The position numbers and the translations under genes are program-made. This document shows positions 27,504-36,007 of a stretch of DNA of 64,000 nucleotides, in pieces. Source of the stretch: Parvularcula oceani (GTDB taxonomy: Bacteria > Pseudomonadota > Alphaproteobacteria > Caulobacterales > Parvularculaceae); assembly GCF_000733125.1 (NCBI RefSeq), contig NZ_JPHU01000012.1, positions 1 to 64,000 of the forward strand, given 5' to 3'. The notes beneath the pieces are model-generated. The model saw nothing but the letters and a program-made list of their open reading frames with translations, was not told the origin of the DNA and ran no database searches. Position 1 is the stretch's first letter. Each line of letters starts with the position of its first letter.

Positions 27504-28859
27504 TCAGTGTTCCCAGTCCGTCTTCAGCCTCGGCGCGGTGATCAGGAACAGGACGGCCGCGACGATATAGAAGCCGGTGCCTGCCAGAAGCGCGTAGCGC
27601 AGGGACTCGTCACCGAATTCCGCATTCAGCACGTCGGAGATGAGGCCGGTCGCGGGCTGGCCGATGCCGATGCCGACAAGATTGTTGATGAAGAGGAACA
27701 CGGCCGAGGCCGTCGCCCGCATATGCGGCGGCACGAGGTGCTGGAACGCCGAGACGACGGGACCCAGCCAGACGAGGCCGAGCGCGGTGGGAACGAGGAA
27801 GACGAGGAAGGACAGGCCGAGCGAATTGGTCAGCAGCCCGGCGACCAGGAAGGGCACTGTCAGCAGGAAGGCGATGGCGGGCACGACGGCATAGGCGGAT
27901 TTGCGCGCCGCGCCGTAGCGGTCCGCCAGGACCCCGCCGAGCCAGATGCCTGCCACACCGCCGATCAGCAGGATCGCGCCGTAGAAATAGCCCGCATAGA
28001 GGATCGGGCTCGGGTTCGCGGGAATGAGCGCATCCGGCAGGAACGCCATGAAATCGGCCAGCTCGCCGCCATAGCTGCGCACGAAGAAGGACGGCACCCA
28101 CAAAAACAGCCCATAGCCCATCATCGAGGAGAAGGCGGCGCCGAAACTGAGGCCCCAGAAGCTCGGCTTGCGCACGAGAGTCGCGACGACCTCTTTCACC
28201 GCGGCCCACATTCCCTGCTCGGCCGGCGGCCGGGGCGGGTCGTAGCGCCCCCGGACGGGCTCGCGCACCGTCAGGCGGAAGATCGGCGCGACGAGGATGC
28301 CTGCGGCGCCGATGATGAAGAAGGCTTCGCGCCAGCCGATGACGCTGGCGAGGACGCCGCCGAGCACGATGCCGAGCGCGCTGCCGACCGGAATGCCGAA
28401 GGAATAGACCGCAAGCGCCCGCGCCCGCTCGTTCTGGGGGAAATAATCCGAGATCAGCGAATAGGCGGGCGCGACGCCGCCCGCCTCTCCCACGCCGACG
28501 CCGAGGCGGGCGAAGAAGAGCTGGGTGAAGTTCTGCGCCAGGCCGCAGACGGCCGTCATGCCCGACCAGACGGTCAGTGCGCCGGTCATGATCCATGCCC
28601 TGTTCTTGCGGTCCGCCAGCATGGCGATCGGGATGCCCAGGAAAGTGTAGAACAGCGCGAAGGCGAGCCCGCTCATCAGGCCGATCTGCGTGTCGGAGAG
28701 GCCGAGCTCTTCCTTGATCGGAACGGCGAGGATGCCGATGATCTGCCGGTCGATGAAGTTGAAGGTGTAAACGACGACCAGGATGAACAGGACATAGGCC
28801 CTGTATCCGGCGCTGGGAGCGGGAGGCAGGTGCGCGGCGGCTGCGGGTGCGGTCGACAT
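27504..28859 (-). CDS. MFS transporter, spinster-like
   Basis: The 451-residue protein has twelve hydrophobic helices and the MFS loop 2-3 motif GIPIAMLADRKNR. The start FNFIDRQIIGILAVPIKEELGLSDTQIGLMSGLAFAL is the spinster/SPNS-type signature. An N-terminal tail of about 18 residues is Ala/Pro-rich. It lies in the inner membrane and probably carries the compound taken up by the neighbouring TonB receptors, or a product of the hydrolase. It starts 5 nt after the alpha/beta hydrolase gene and is likely co-transcribed with it. Confidence 0.9.
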   Translation of the reverse strand: MSTAPAAAAHLPPAPSAGYRAYVLFILVVVYTFNFIDRQIIGILAVPIKEELGLSDTQIGLMSGLAFALFYTFLGIPIAMLADRKNRAWIMTGALTVWSGMTAVCGLAQNFTQLFFARLGVGVGEAGGVAPAYSLISDYFPQNERARALAVYSFGIPVGSALGIVLGGVLASVIGWREAFFIIGAAGILVAPIFRLTVREPVRGRYDPPRPPAEQGMWAAVKEVVATLVRKPSFWGLSFGAAFSSMMGYGLFLWVPSFFVRSYGGELADFMAFLPDALIPANPSPILYAGYFYGAILLIGGVAGIWLGGVLADRYGAARKSAYAVVPAIAFLLTVPFLVAGLLTNSLGLSFLVFLVPTALGLVWLGPVVSAFQHLVPPHMRATASAVFLFINNLVGIGIGQPATGLISDVLNAEFGDESLRYALLAGTGFYIVAAVLFLITAPRLKTDWEH

Positions 28860-28864
28860 CGGGC

Positions 28865-29812
28865 TTATGGCGTTTCCGTCTCTGCGAGGAAGTCTTCGAT
28901 TTCTTTGGCGACACGCGCCGGTGATTCTTCCTGCGCAGCGTGGCCGACGCCGCTCAGCATGACCAGCCGGACGTCGGGAATGATTTTCGCCATGCGCTCG
29001 CCCTGCCGGGGCGGGATCAGGCGGTCGGAGCGGCCCCACAGAACGAGCACCGGCATTTCGAGGCGCCGCAGGTCGGGATCGGGATCGGGGAGCGTGAACT
29101 CCTCGAGCGAATGGATGAAGGCTTCGCCATTGCCCTCGCGCCGCATCATGTCGCGCATCAGGGCCATGCGGGCGGCGGGCACGGCGGAGGGGTCGGCATA
29201 GATGCCGGCGGCGACGGCGCGCAGGCCCGCCTCGGGCGCGGTGCGCAGGAAGATGGCCGTCGCGGGCGGGATCGGCGCGGGCTTTTCCGTGACGCCGTTG
29301 ATCGAATAGGCGCCGGGGCTGATCAGCACGAGCGCCGAGACCCGCTCGGGATTGTCGCTGGCGAAGCGCCATGCGGCGAGGCCGCCCAGCGAGTTGCCGA
29401 CCAGCGTCGCGCGCGCGATGCCGAGCCCGTCCATCACCGCGCCGGTGAAGGCGGCCCGCTCGGCCGGTGAATAGCGCCGCTGCGGATCCGGCCCCGTCAG
29501 GCCGTGCCCGAGCAGGTCGAAGCGGATGACCCGGTACTCCTCCGAGAGCCGCTCGGCGACGCTGTCCCATGTCTCGAGGCTGGAAGTGAAGCCGTGCATC
29601 ATCAGGAGGACGGGCGCGCGCCGCGGTCCTTCCTCGCGCACCCTGACGCGGACGCCGCCGACGGTGACGAAGCGGTCTTCTTCCGTCATGTAAGCCTCCT
29701 CGAGGGGGCTGAGCGCAGCTTCCGCTTCGCCCCCGCCCCGCCGGTTCCAGAGCGCGGCGAAGACCGCGACGAGCAGCGCGGCGCAGACGACGCCGAGCAG
29801 GATTTCCTTCAT
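28865..29812 (-). CDS. Alpha/beta hydrolase with N-terminal membrane anchor
   Basis: The 315-residue protein has an N-terminal hydrophobic helix (LLGVVCAALLVAVFAALW) that anchors it to the membrane, then an alpha/beta hydrolase fold. The oxyanion motif is MMHGFTSS, the nucleophile Ser is in GNSLGG (near 143), the acid is probably Asp in WGRSDRLIP, and the catalytic His is in GVGHAAQ. It probably cleaves an ester or C-C bond. The position between the second TonB receptor and the MFS transporter suggests it processes the imported substrate. The gap to the receptor is about 54 nt. Confidence 0.87.
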   Translation of the reverse strand: MKEILLGVVCAALLVAVFAALWNRRGGGEAEAALSPLEEAYMTEEDRFVTVGGVRVRVREEGPRRAPVLLMMHGFTSSLETWDSVAERLSEEYRVIRFDLLGHGLTGPDPQRRYSPAERAAFTGAVMDGLGIARATLVGNSLGGLAAWRFASDNPERVSALVLISPGAYSINGVTEKPAPIPPATAIFLRTAPEAGLRAVAAGIYADPSAVPAARMALMRDMMRREGNGEAFIHSLEEFTLPDPDPDLRRLEMPVLVLWGRSDRLIPPRQGERMAKIIPDVRLVMLSGVGHAAQEESPARVAKEIEDFLAETETP

Positions 29813-29866
29813 GTCGGATTCCTCCGCAGGCGGCGCCGCGCGGACTTCCGCGCGGCGCCCACCAGA

Positions 29867-32248
29867 TCAGAAGCGCAGCGTGACGGTCGCGAAGACCTGG
29901 CGCGGCGGGCCGTAGAAGGCGGTGGCGATGCCTTCGAGCCCGAGCGTCGGCGTGATCGGCTGCACGAAGCTGCCGTCATTGTTCTGCGCAAGGAAGTTAT
30001 AGCCGGAGACCCGGTATTCCTTGTCGAAGAGGTTCTTGCCGTGAAGGCCGACCTGGAAGTCGCCTTCGTCGTTCTGCCAGACGAGGCTGGCATCGAAGAG
30101 GACATAGGCGGCCTCGTCGATCAGCTCGTTGGGCACCTCGAACTGGTTCACGCCGTCCTTGACCGAGGTGACGGTGAGGAAGCTCAGCTCGCCCGCGCCA
30201 TAGGGACGGGAATAATTGGTCTGGAGCGAGCCGGACCATTTGGGCGTGTTCTGCACGACGCGGTCATCGGCCACGTTCACGTCGTTGACGATGAACTCCT
30301 TGTAGTCGCCGTCGATATAGCCGACGCTGTAGGCGACGTTGAGGCGGTCGTCCGCACCCGTCAGGTCCTCGGACACCACCGCATTGCCTTCGAGTTCGAC
30401 GCCGAAGAACTCGACTTCTCCGGCATTGGTCGTCACCCCGACAAAGGTCGGAAGCCCCGTGACCGGGTCGAATCCGCCGGCCGACCCTGGGATCTGGACA
30501 TTGGTGTAGTCCGCGAAGAAGACCGCGAGATTGTTCGTCAGCCGCCCATCGAGCGTCCGCGACTTCCAGCCAGCTTCGTATGAGGTCACTTCCTCGGGCT
30601 CGAAGAGCAGGAATTCGAAGATGTCCTCGTCGTCGACATCGCCGTCAGCGTCGAAGTCGATGGCCGAGCTCGTCTGGCCGCGCGGGTCGAAGCCGCCGCC
30701 CTTGAACCCTTCCGCATAGGACACATAGAGGTCGTGATCGGGATTCACCGAATAGCCCAGCGAGACGCGCGGCGAGAAGTCGGTGAAGGTCTCCTCGCCC
30801 TCGCCGGTCGGCGTGGGGAAGAGCGAGGTGGTCGCGATCAGCGTGGGGTTGTCGCCGCCGAGTTCGGGGATGCGCCCGCCGATGAAGGTGCGGCGCAGGA
30901 CCTCCGCATCGCGAGTATCCTCGGTGTAGCGGCCGCCGAGGGACAGCTCGAAGCCCGTCAGGCCCATCATGCGCTCGAGGTCGAAGCTGAAATCGCCGAA
31001 GACGGCCCAGCTCTCGGTGTCGACATCGCCCGTCGTGTTCGCGTTCAGGCCGGGAAGGCCCGCGAAATCGCCCGTCGTGCCGAGGACGACGTCGAACGTG
31101 TTGAAGGCGTTCGCGTCGATGTAATAGACGCCGGCGACGCCGGAGACCTCCTCGCCCTCATAGGTGAACTGGATCTCCTGGGTGAACTGCTCGTTCTCGT
31201 AGATCGACGGCACGTCGACATCGATCGCCGGCAGGGCGTCGAAATCGATCTGCGTCTCGGTGTCGTCCTCGCGCCATGCGGTGATGCTCTTGACGCTGAG
31301 CGTATCCGTGAGTTGCAGCTCTCCGGACAGGGCGATGCCGAAGGCTTCGGTCTCGTTCGGGCCTTCGATGCCGCCGCGCGTGTCGAAGACGTCGTCGAGC
31401 ACCGGCGCGCCGGAAAGGAGGCCCGGGATTCGGCGATGGCCGCCGCGGGCATTCGAGGTGTCCTTGAGCCAGTCCGCCATCAGCCGCGCGAAGAAGACCT
31501 CGTTGGGCTCGAACTCGACCGTGCCGCGGGCGGAGAGGATCTCCTTGTTGTAGTTTTCCTCGCCGGTCGTCAGGTTCTCGCCGAACCCGTCGCGGTTGAA
31601 GCTGCCGAAGGCGCCGCCCACGCGCAGCGTGTCCCCAAGGGGCAGAGAGCCCTTGGCCACCAGATCGGCCTGGTTGTAGGTGCCGTAGGAGCCGCGCAGC
31701 TCGGCCGTCGGCTCGTCCGACAGGCGCCGCGTGACGTATTTCACCGCGCCGCCGATCGTGTTCCGGCCGTAAAGCGTGCCCTGCGGTCCGCGCAGAACCT
31801 CGATCCGCTCCACGTCGTAGAGGTCGAGCACGGCGCCTTGGGGCCGGGCGAGATAGACATCGTCGATATAGATGCCGACGCCCGGCTCGAAGCCGGCGAC
31901 GGGGTCCTGCTGGCCGACGCCGCGGATGAAGGCGGTCAGCGTCGTGTTCGTGCCGCGGCTGACTTCCAGCGTCGTGTTCGGAACGGTCTGGGCGACATAG
32001 GTGATGTCGGGCGTGCCGAGTTCCTCGAGCGCCTCGCCGTCGAGCGCGGTGACCGCGACGGGAACGTCCTGAAGGCTCTCCCCGCGGCGCCGCGCGGTGA
32101 CGACGATCTCGTCATCCGAGGCGAAGCGTTCGTCGAGCGACTGCTCTTCGGCATCCTGGGCGAGCGCGCCCGAAGCGGCGGCCAGAGCTGCGAGCGCGGC
32201 GCCCATGGCCAAGGCGGCTTTCGAGCCAAGTCCTTGAGTCTTCTGCAT
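29867..32248 (-). CDS. TonB-dependent outer-membrane receptor
   Basis: The 793-residue protein starts MQKTQGLGSK, with a signal peptide (MGAALAALAAASGALAQ), then DDEIVVTARRR as TonB box. Plug motifs are VPVAVTALDG, TAFIRGVGQQDPVAGFEPGVGIYIDDVYLAR and EVLRGPQGTLYGRNTIGGAVKYVTR, followed by a barrel ending VFATVTLRF. The type is that of Sphingomonadales and Caulobacterales receptors for complex organic compounds. It is the first gene of the receptor-hydrolase-MFS unit. An AraC regulator lies directly upstream on the same strand. Confidence 0.93.
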   Translation of the reverse strand: MQKTQGLGSKAALAMGAALAALAAASGALAQDAEEQSLDERFASDDEIVVTARRRGESLQDVPVAVTALDGEALEELGTPDITYVAQTVPNTTLEVSRGTNTTLTAFIRGVGQQDPVAGFEPGVGIYIDDVYLARPQGAVLDLYDVERIEVLRGPQGTLYGRNTIGGAVKYVTRRLSDEPTAELRGSYGTYNQADLVAKGSLPLGDTLRVGGAFGSFNRDGFGENLTTGEENYNKEILSARGTVEFEPNEVFFARLMADWLKDTSNARGGHRRIPGLLSGAPVLDDVFDTRGGIEGPNETEAFGIALSGELQLTDTLSVKSITAWREDDTETQIDFDALPAIDVDVPSIYENEQFTQEIQFTYEGEEVSGVAGVYYIDANAFNTFDVVLGTTGDFAGLPGLNANTTGDVDTESWAVFGDFSFDLERMMGLTGFELSLGGRYTEDTRDAEVLRRTFIGGRIPELGGDNPTLIATTSLFPTPTGEGEETFTDFSPRVSLGYSVNPDHDLYVSYAEGFKGGGFDPRGQTSSAIDFDADGDVDDEDIFEFLLFEPEEVTSYEAGWKSRTLDGRLTNNLAVFFADYTNVQIPGSAGGFDPVTGLPTFVGVTTNAGEVEFFGVELEGNAVVSEDLTGADDRLNVAYSVGYIDGDYKEFIVNDVNVADDRVVQNTPKWSGSLQTNYSRPYGAGELSFLTVTSVKDGVNQFEVPNELIDEAAYVLFDASLVWQNDEGDFQVGLHGKNLFDKEYRVSGYNFLAQNNDGSFVQPITPTLGLEGIATAFYGPPRQVFATVTLRF

Positions 32249-32357
32249 GCTGGTTCTCCCTACACTGGGCTCTGACGGCCCGATCTTGTGCAAGGCTACC
32301 ATGCTGCAAGTCCTGCTCACACGACCGCTTCGCGCAGGCAGGAGTGAACAATTTCGC

Positions 32358-33389
32358 TCATGAGACGCCCGCCCCCTCACCCGCAGCCTCGCTGCGCTGG
32401 GTCTTGGGGGTGATGCCGTTCCAGCTCTTGAAGGCGCGGTTGAAGGCTCTGACATCCGAAAATCCGAGGCGGGACGAGATCTCGGGAAGCGGCAATTCCG
32501 TCGCCAGGAGAACCCGCGCCCGCCGGTCGAGCGCGTTCCGCCGCAGGATGCGGAAATTCGAGGCCTCGGCCGCGAGCCTGCGCCGCAGCGTGGCGGGGCT
32601 GAGGCCGAGACGGGCGCAGATCGCGGCCTGATCCGTGACGCCCTCATGGAGAAGAGCCTCGACGGCCCCGGTGATGCGCTCGCCGCCCTCGGCCGGTCCG
32701 CCCGCCGCGCGATCGAGAAGCGCGCAGAGTTCTTCCGTCACGGCCTGGCGCGCCATGCGCTCTGCCGGCGGATAGGCCGAGCAGCGCGTGGCGGCCTCGA
32801 GCGGATAGGACAGGGCATAGCGCTCCGCCCCCGTCTCGACCGGCACGCCGACGATATCGCTGAGGGGAAGCAGGGGGGAATGCTTTCGCCGCACCGCGAT
32901 GCGCAGGAGGCCCTGCCCCGCGGGCGGCGAAATCCGGCAGAACAGGACATGCACGAAGAGGAGCGCGCATTCCATCAGGAAGGCGACATATTCCTCGTTG
33001 CGCAGCGTGTAGGGGAAGCCGCGGTCGTCGATCGCGAAGACGGCCGCGCCGCCTTCGCGGGCGACGGCATTGTAGTCGCCGCCGTGAAGAAGGTTGTAGG
33101 CGGCGGCCACGCGCCGCATCGCCTCCTCGAGCGTCCCGCGCGCGGGAAGCTGCGACAGGACGAGCGCCGTCGAGCCGGGGAGGAGGTGGCGCGCGGAAAG
33201 GTGGCAGGTCTCGTCGCGGAGCTGCTCGGCGACGCGCTCCCGGATGCGCAGATAATGCGAGACCCGGACCTCCGCCTCCGCTGCATCATCGAGGAGGTCG
33301 GGGCTCAGCCCCTCGGCGCGCAGGATCGCGCCGAGATCGAGATCGCCGGCGACGGGCCGGATCAGGCGCCGCAGGAGAGTCAGCGGCAT
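32358..33389 (-). CDS. AraC family transcriptional regulator
   Basis: The roughly 343-residue protein has the N-terminal Arabinose_bd-like sensing domain (PF12625 type; TLLRRLIRPVAGDLDLGAILRAEGL) and a C-terminal AraC helix-turn-helix pair (ICARLGLSPATLRRRLAAE, then LPEISSRLGFSDVRAFNRAFKSWNGITP). It lies directly upstream of and co-oriented with the receptor-hydrolase-MFS genes, so it probably controls them in response to the imported compound. The start is uncertain: the ATG at 33389 was chosen because the domain begins there; an in-frame GTG 18 codons earlier exists, and neither has a clear ribosome-binding site. Confidence 0.88.
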   Translation of the reverse strand: MPLTLLRRLIRPVAGDLDLGAILRAEGLSPDLLDDAAEAEVRVSHYLRIRERVAEQLRDETCHLSARHLLPGSTALVLSQLPARGTLEEAMRRVAAAYNLLHGGDYNAVAREGGAAVFAIDDRGFPYTLRNEEYVAFLMECALLFVHVLFCRISPPAGQGLLRIAVRRKHSPLLPLSDIVGVPVETGAERYALSYPLEAATRCSAYPPAERMARQAVTEELCALLDRAAGGPAEGGERITGAVEALLHEGVTDQAAICARLGLSPATLRRRLAAEASNFRILRRNALDRRARVLLATELPLPEISSRLGFSDVRAFNRAFKSWNGITPKTQRSEAAGEGAGVS

Positions 33390-33490
33390 GGTCACCGGGC
33401 CGCAAGGGGACCTGCCGCTCGAGGATATCGCCGCGCTTTCCACGCGGCAGAGCCTAGCAGCTTCGCCGCGCTAACGGAAACGTGTTGCCC

Positions 33491-35269
33491 CTAGACGACC
33501 TCGCTCCAGGGCATGGAGAGGCGGGTCGCCGAATTGATGATCCCGACCATGGAATAGGTCTGCGGGAAATTGCCCCAGAGCTCGCCGGTCTCGGTGTCCA
33601 TGTCCTCGGACAGGAGGCCGAGCCGGGTCCGGCGCGAGAGGACATGCTCGAAGAGCTCGCGCGCCTCGTCCCTGCGGCCGACGGAGATCAGCGCGTCGAT
33701 GTGCCAGAAGGTGCAGGCGGTGAAGGCGGTCTGCGGCTTGCCGAAATCGTCGGCCGCCTTGTAGCGGTAGACGGCATGTCCCTCCCGCAGCTCCGCATCC
33801 ACGGCATCGACCGTGCTGCGGAAGCGGGCCTTCTCCTGCTCGGAGCGGGGATAGCCGACCTCGCACATCAGAAGGACGCTGGCGTCGAGATAGTCGCCGC
33901 CGAAATCGCCGGTATAGGCGCCGCGCGCCTCGCTCCAGGCGCCTTTCTCGATGGTCTCGCGAATGATGTCCGCGCGCTCGTTCCAGTAGATCCTGCGATC
34001 CTCGTGGCCGAGATGATGGGCGACATTCGCCAGGCGGTCGCAGGCCGCCCAGCACATCAGGACGGAACTCGTATGGACCGCCGCACGCGTGCGGTACTCC
34101 CAGATGCCGGCATCCGGCTGGTCGTGCATCTTGAAGGCCCGCTCGCCGATCTTCTCCATCAGGCGGAAATCCGCCTCGCCCGCCGGGCTGCGCAGGCGCT
34201 CGTCGAAGAAGGCCTGCGCCGCGCCGAGGATCACCTGTCCGTAGACGTCGTGCTGGACATGCTCGGAGGCCTGGTTGCCGCGCCGCACGGGCTTGTTGCC
34301 GCGATAGCCCGGCAGGCGCTCGACGATGTGCTCCTCGAGGTCCTTTTCAAGCCCGACGCCGAGCACGGGCTGGATATGCCCGCCATCGGTCAGCGCCGCG
34401 ACATTGCGCAGCCAGCGCAGGTAATATTCGAGCGTCGAGACCGAGGAGAGGCGGTTGAGCGCCGTCACCGTGAAATAGGCGTCCCGGATCCAGCAGAAGC
34501 GGTAGTCCCAGTTCCGGGAAGACCCCGCATGCTCGGGCACCGAAGACGTGAGCGCCGCCACGATGCCGCCGGTCTCCTCGAAGACGCAGAGCTTGAGCGT
34601 GATCGCGGCGCGGATGACCGCCTGCTGGTACTCGAAGGGCACGGCGAGTCGGCGGGACCATTCCTGCCAGTAGTCGATGGTGCGCTCTTCCCAGTCGCGG
34701 GTGACCACGTCGACGGCATCGGAGAGGGACTCGTCGGGGCCGAAGATCATGTTGATCGGGCGGTCGAGCGTGAACTGCGTCTCGCTCATCACATAGGAGA
34801 TCGGCGCGTCGGTCGTGACCCGGAAGCGGCTGCCGTCCTCTGAGCGGTAGCGGATATGGTTGGTGCCCCGGCTGACGCCGAGATCGCCGCCGGCCCAGCC
34901 ATCCTTGGGGCACAGGTGCAGCTTGATCCTCGGCGTGCCGCCGCGCGGGACGATGCGGCGGACGAAGGAGGCGGGGCGGAAGGTCCGGCCGCGCGCGGAG
35001 AAGCGGGGGCAGAAGTCGTAGATATCGACCATGCAGCCCTCGCCCGCGCAGAGCGTGGTCTTCAGGACCGCGGTGTTGCGCAGATAGATCTGCTCGGAAT
35101 GCGTATGACCGACGAGCTCGACCGAAAAGGTGCCCTCGCCGCCGAGCAGGGCATCGAAGACGGGCTCCCCGTCGAAACGGGGCAGGCACAGGAACTGGTA
35201 GGCGCCGTGCTCGTCGATCAGACCCGCGATCGACCCGTTTCCGACAATCCCCAGTTCAAGCGAATTCAT
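33491..35269 (-). CDS. Glycoside hydrolase family 15 protein (glucoamylase/trehalase-like)
   Basis: The 592-residue protein has an N-terminal beta-sandwich (GIVGNGSIAGLIDEHGAYQFLCLPRFDG) and an (alpha/alpha)6 barrel. The catalytic acid is probably the Glu of GIWEYRT and the base the Glu of LLSEDMD. NWDYRFCWIRDAYFT and GNFPQTYSMVGIINSA are classic GH15 blocks. GH15 proteins hydrolyse alpha-glucosides; those encoded with otsAB include trehalases. It overlaps otsB by 14 nt and is the last gene of the otsA-otsB-GH15 operon, so trehalose or a related glucoside is the likely substrate. No signal peptide is seen, so it is cytosolic. Confidence 0.88.
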   Translation of the reverse strand: MNSLELGIVGNGSIAGLIDEHGAYQFLCLPRFDGEPVFDALLGGEGTFSVELVGHTHSEQIYLRNTAVLKTTLCAGEGCMVDIYDFCPRFSARGRTFRPASFVRRIVPRGGTPRIKLHLCPKDGWAGGDLGVSRGTNHIRYRSEDGSRFRVTTDAPISYVMSETQFTLDRPINMIFGPDESLSDAVDVVTRDWEERTIDYWQEWSRRLAVPFEYQQAVIRAAITLKLCVFEETGGIVAALTSSVPEHAGSSRNWDYRFCWIRDAYFTVTALNRLSSVSTLEYYLRWLRNVAALTDGGHIQPVLGVGLEKDLEEHIVERLPGYRGNKPVRRGNQASEHVQHDVYGQVILGAAQAFFDERLRSPAGEADFRLMEKIGERAFKMHDQPDAGIWEYRTRAAVHTSSVLMCWAACDRLANVAHHLGHEDRRIYWNERADIIRETIEKGAWSEARGAYTGDFGGDYLDASVLLMCEVGYPRSEQEKARFRSTVDAVDAELREGHAVYRYKAADDFGKPQTAFTACTFWHIDALISVGRRDEARELFEHVLSRRTRLGLLSEDMDTETGELWGNFPQTYSMVGIINSATRLSMPWSEVV

Positions 35270-35996
35270 GCAGCGCCTTCCTCATCCAGTTCCAGACCTC
35301 GTCGGGCCCGTCGAGCCGATAGCGTGCCGAGGTCTCTCCGTCACCGACTTTCACGGCATCCCCGCCGAGCCGCTGGACCACGGCGAAGCCGTCCTCATCG
35401 GTCGTGTCGTCGCCGAGGAAGAGCGGCGTGCGCCCGGCAAAGGGCGCCTCCTTCATGAGCCGCTCGATGACGACGCCCTTGTCCACGCCCTCGGGCTTGA
35501 GTTCGATGACCCGTTTGCCGTGCTGGAGCTTGTAGCCTTCATTGGCGTCGGCGATCCCGCTCAGGCTCGCCAGCAGCGGCTCCTGGCAGTCCGGGTTCTG
35601 GCGATAGTGGATGGCGAGGACGGCGGCCTTCTCCTCGACTACCACGCCGGGAAAGGCGGCGACCGCCTCGCGCACTGCTTCGGTCAGGGCCTCGGGCGCG
35701 GACGGAACGGTGGCGGGCTCGGCCTCGCCGGGGGACAGGACGATGCCGCCATGATTGCCCGCGCGCCACAGCATCACCGGCACGCGCGCGGTGACGTCGC
35801 GGGCGTCGCGGCCGGAGACCAGCGCCACCGCGCCGCCGAGCCGCTCGGACAAATCCGTTAGGGTCGCCGCGCCGCCCTCCGGCAGGTTCACCGCATCCGG
35901 GTCGTCCTGGAGCGGCGCGAGCGTGCCATCGAAATCGAGAAAAAGCGCAGTCTTCGCCGTCAGCAGCGCCGGCGGCGCCTCCTGAGTTTCCCTCAT
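35256..35996 (-). CDS. otsB: Trehalose-6-phosphate phosphatase
   Basis: The 246-residue HAD-fold enzyme removes phosphate from trehalose 6-phosphate. The nucleophile motif is FLDFDGTLAPLQDDP (D20 and D22), followed by VSGRDARDV, GNHGGIVLSP, KPEGVDKG and FLGDDTTDEDGF. The ATG before RETQEAPP was chosen because it begins about 15 residues before the first motif, as is usual; the open frame extends 48 codons into otsA. It lies 11 nt after otsA. Confidence 0.94.
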   Translation of the reverse strand: MRETQEAPPALLTAKTALFLDFDGTLAPLQDDPDAVNLPEGGAATLTDLSERLGGAVALVSGRDARDVTARVPVMLWRAGNHGGIVLSPGEAEPATVPSAPEALTEAVREAVAAFPGVVVEEKAAVLAIHYRQNPDCQEPLLASLSGIADANEGYKLQHGKRVIELKPEGVDKGVVIERLMKEAPFAGRTPLFLGDDTTDEDGFAVVQRLGGDAVKVGDGETSARYRLDGPDEVWNWMRKALHEFA

Positions 35997-36007
35997 GCCA
36001 GAAATTC

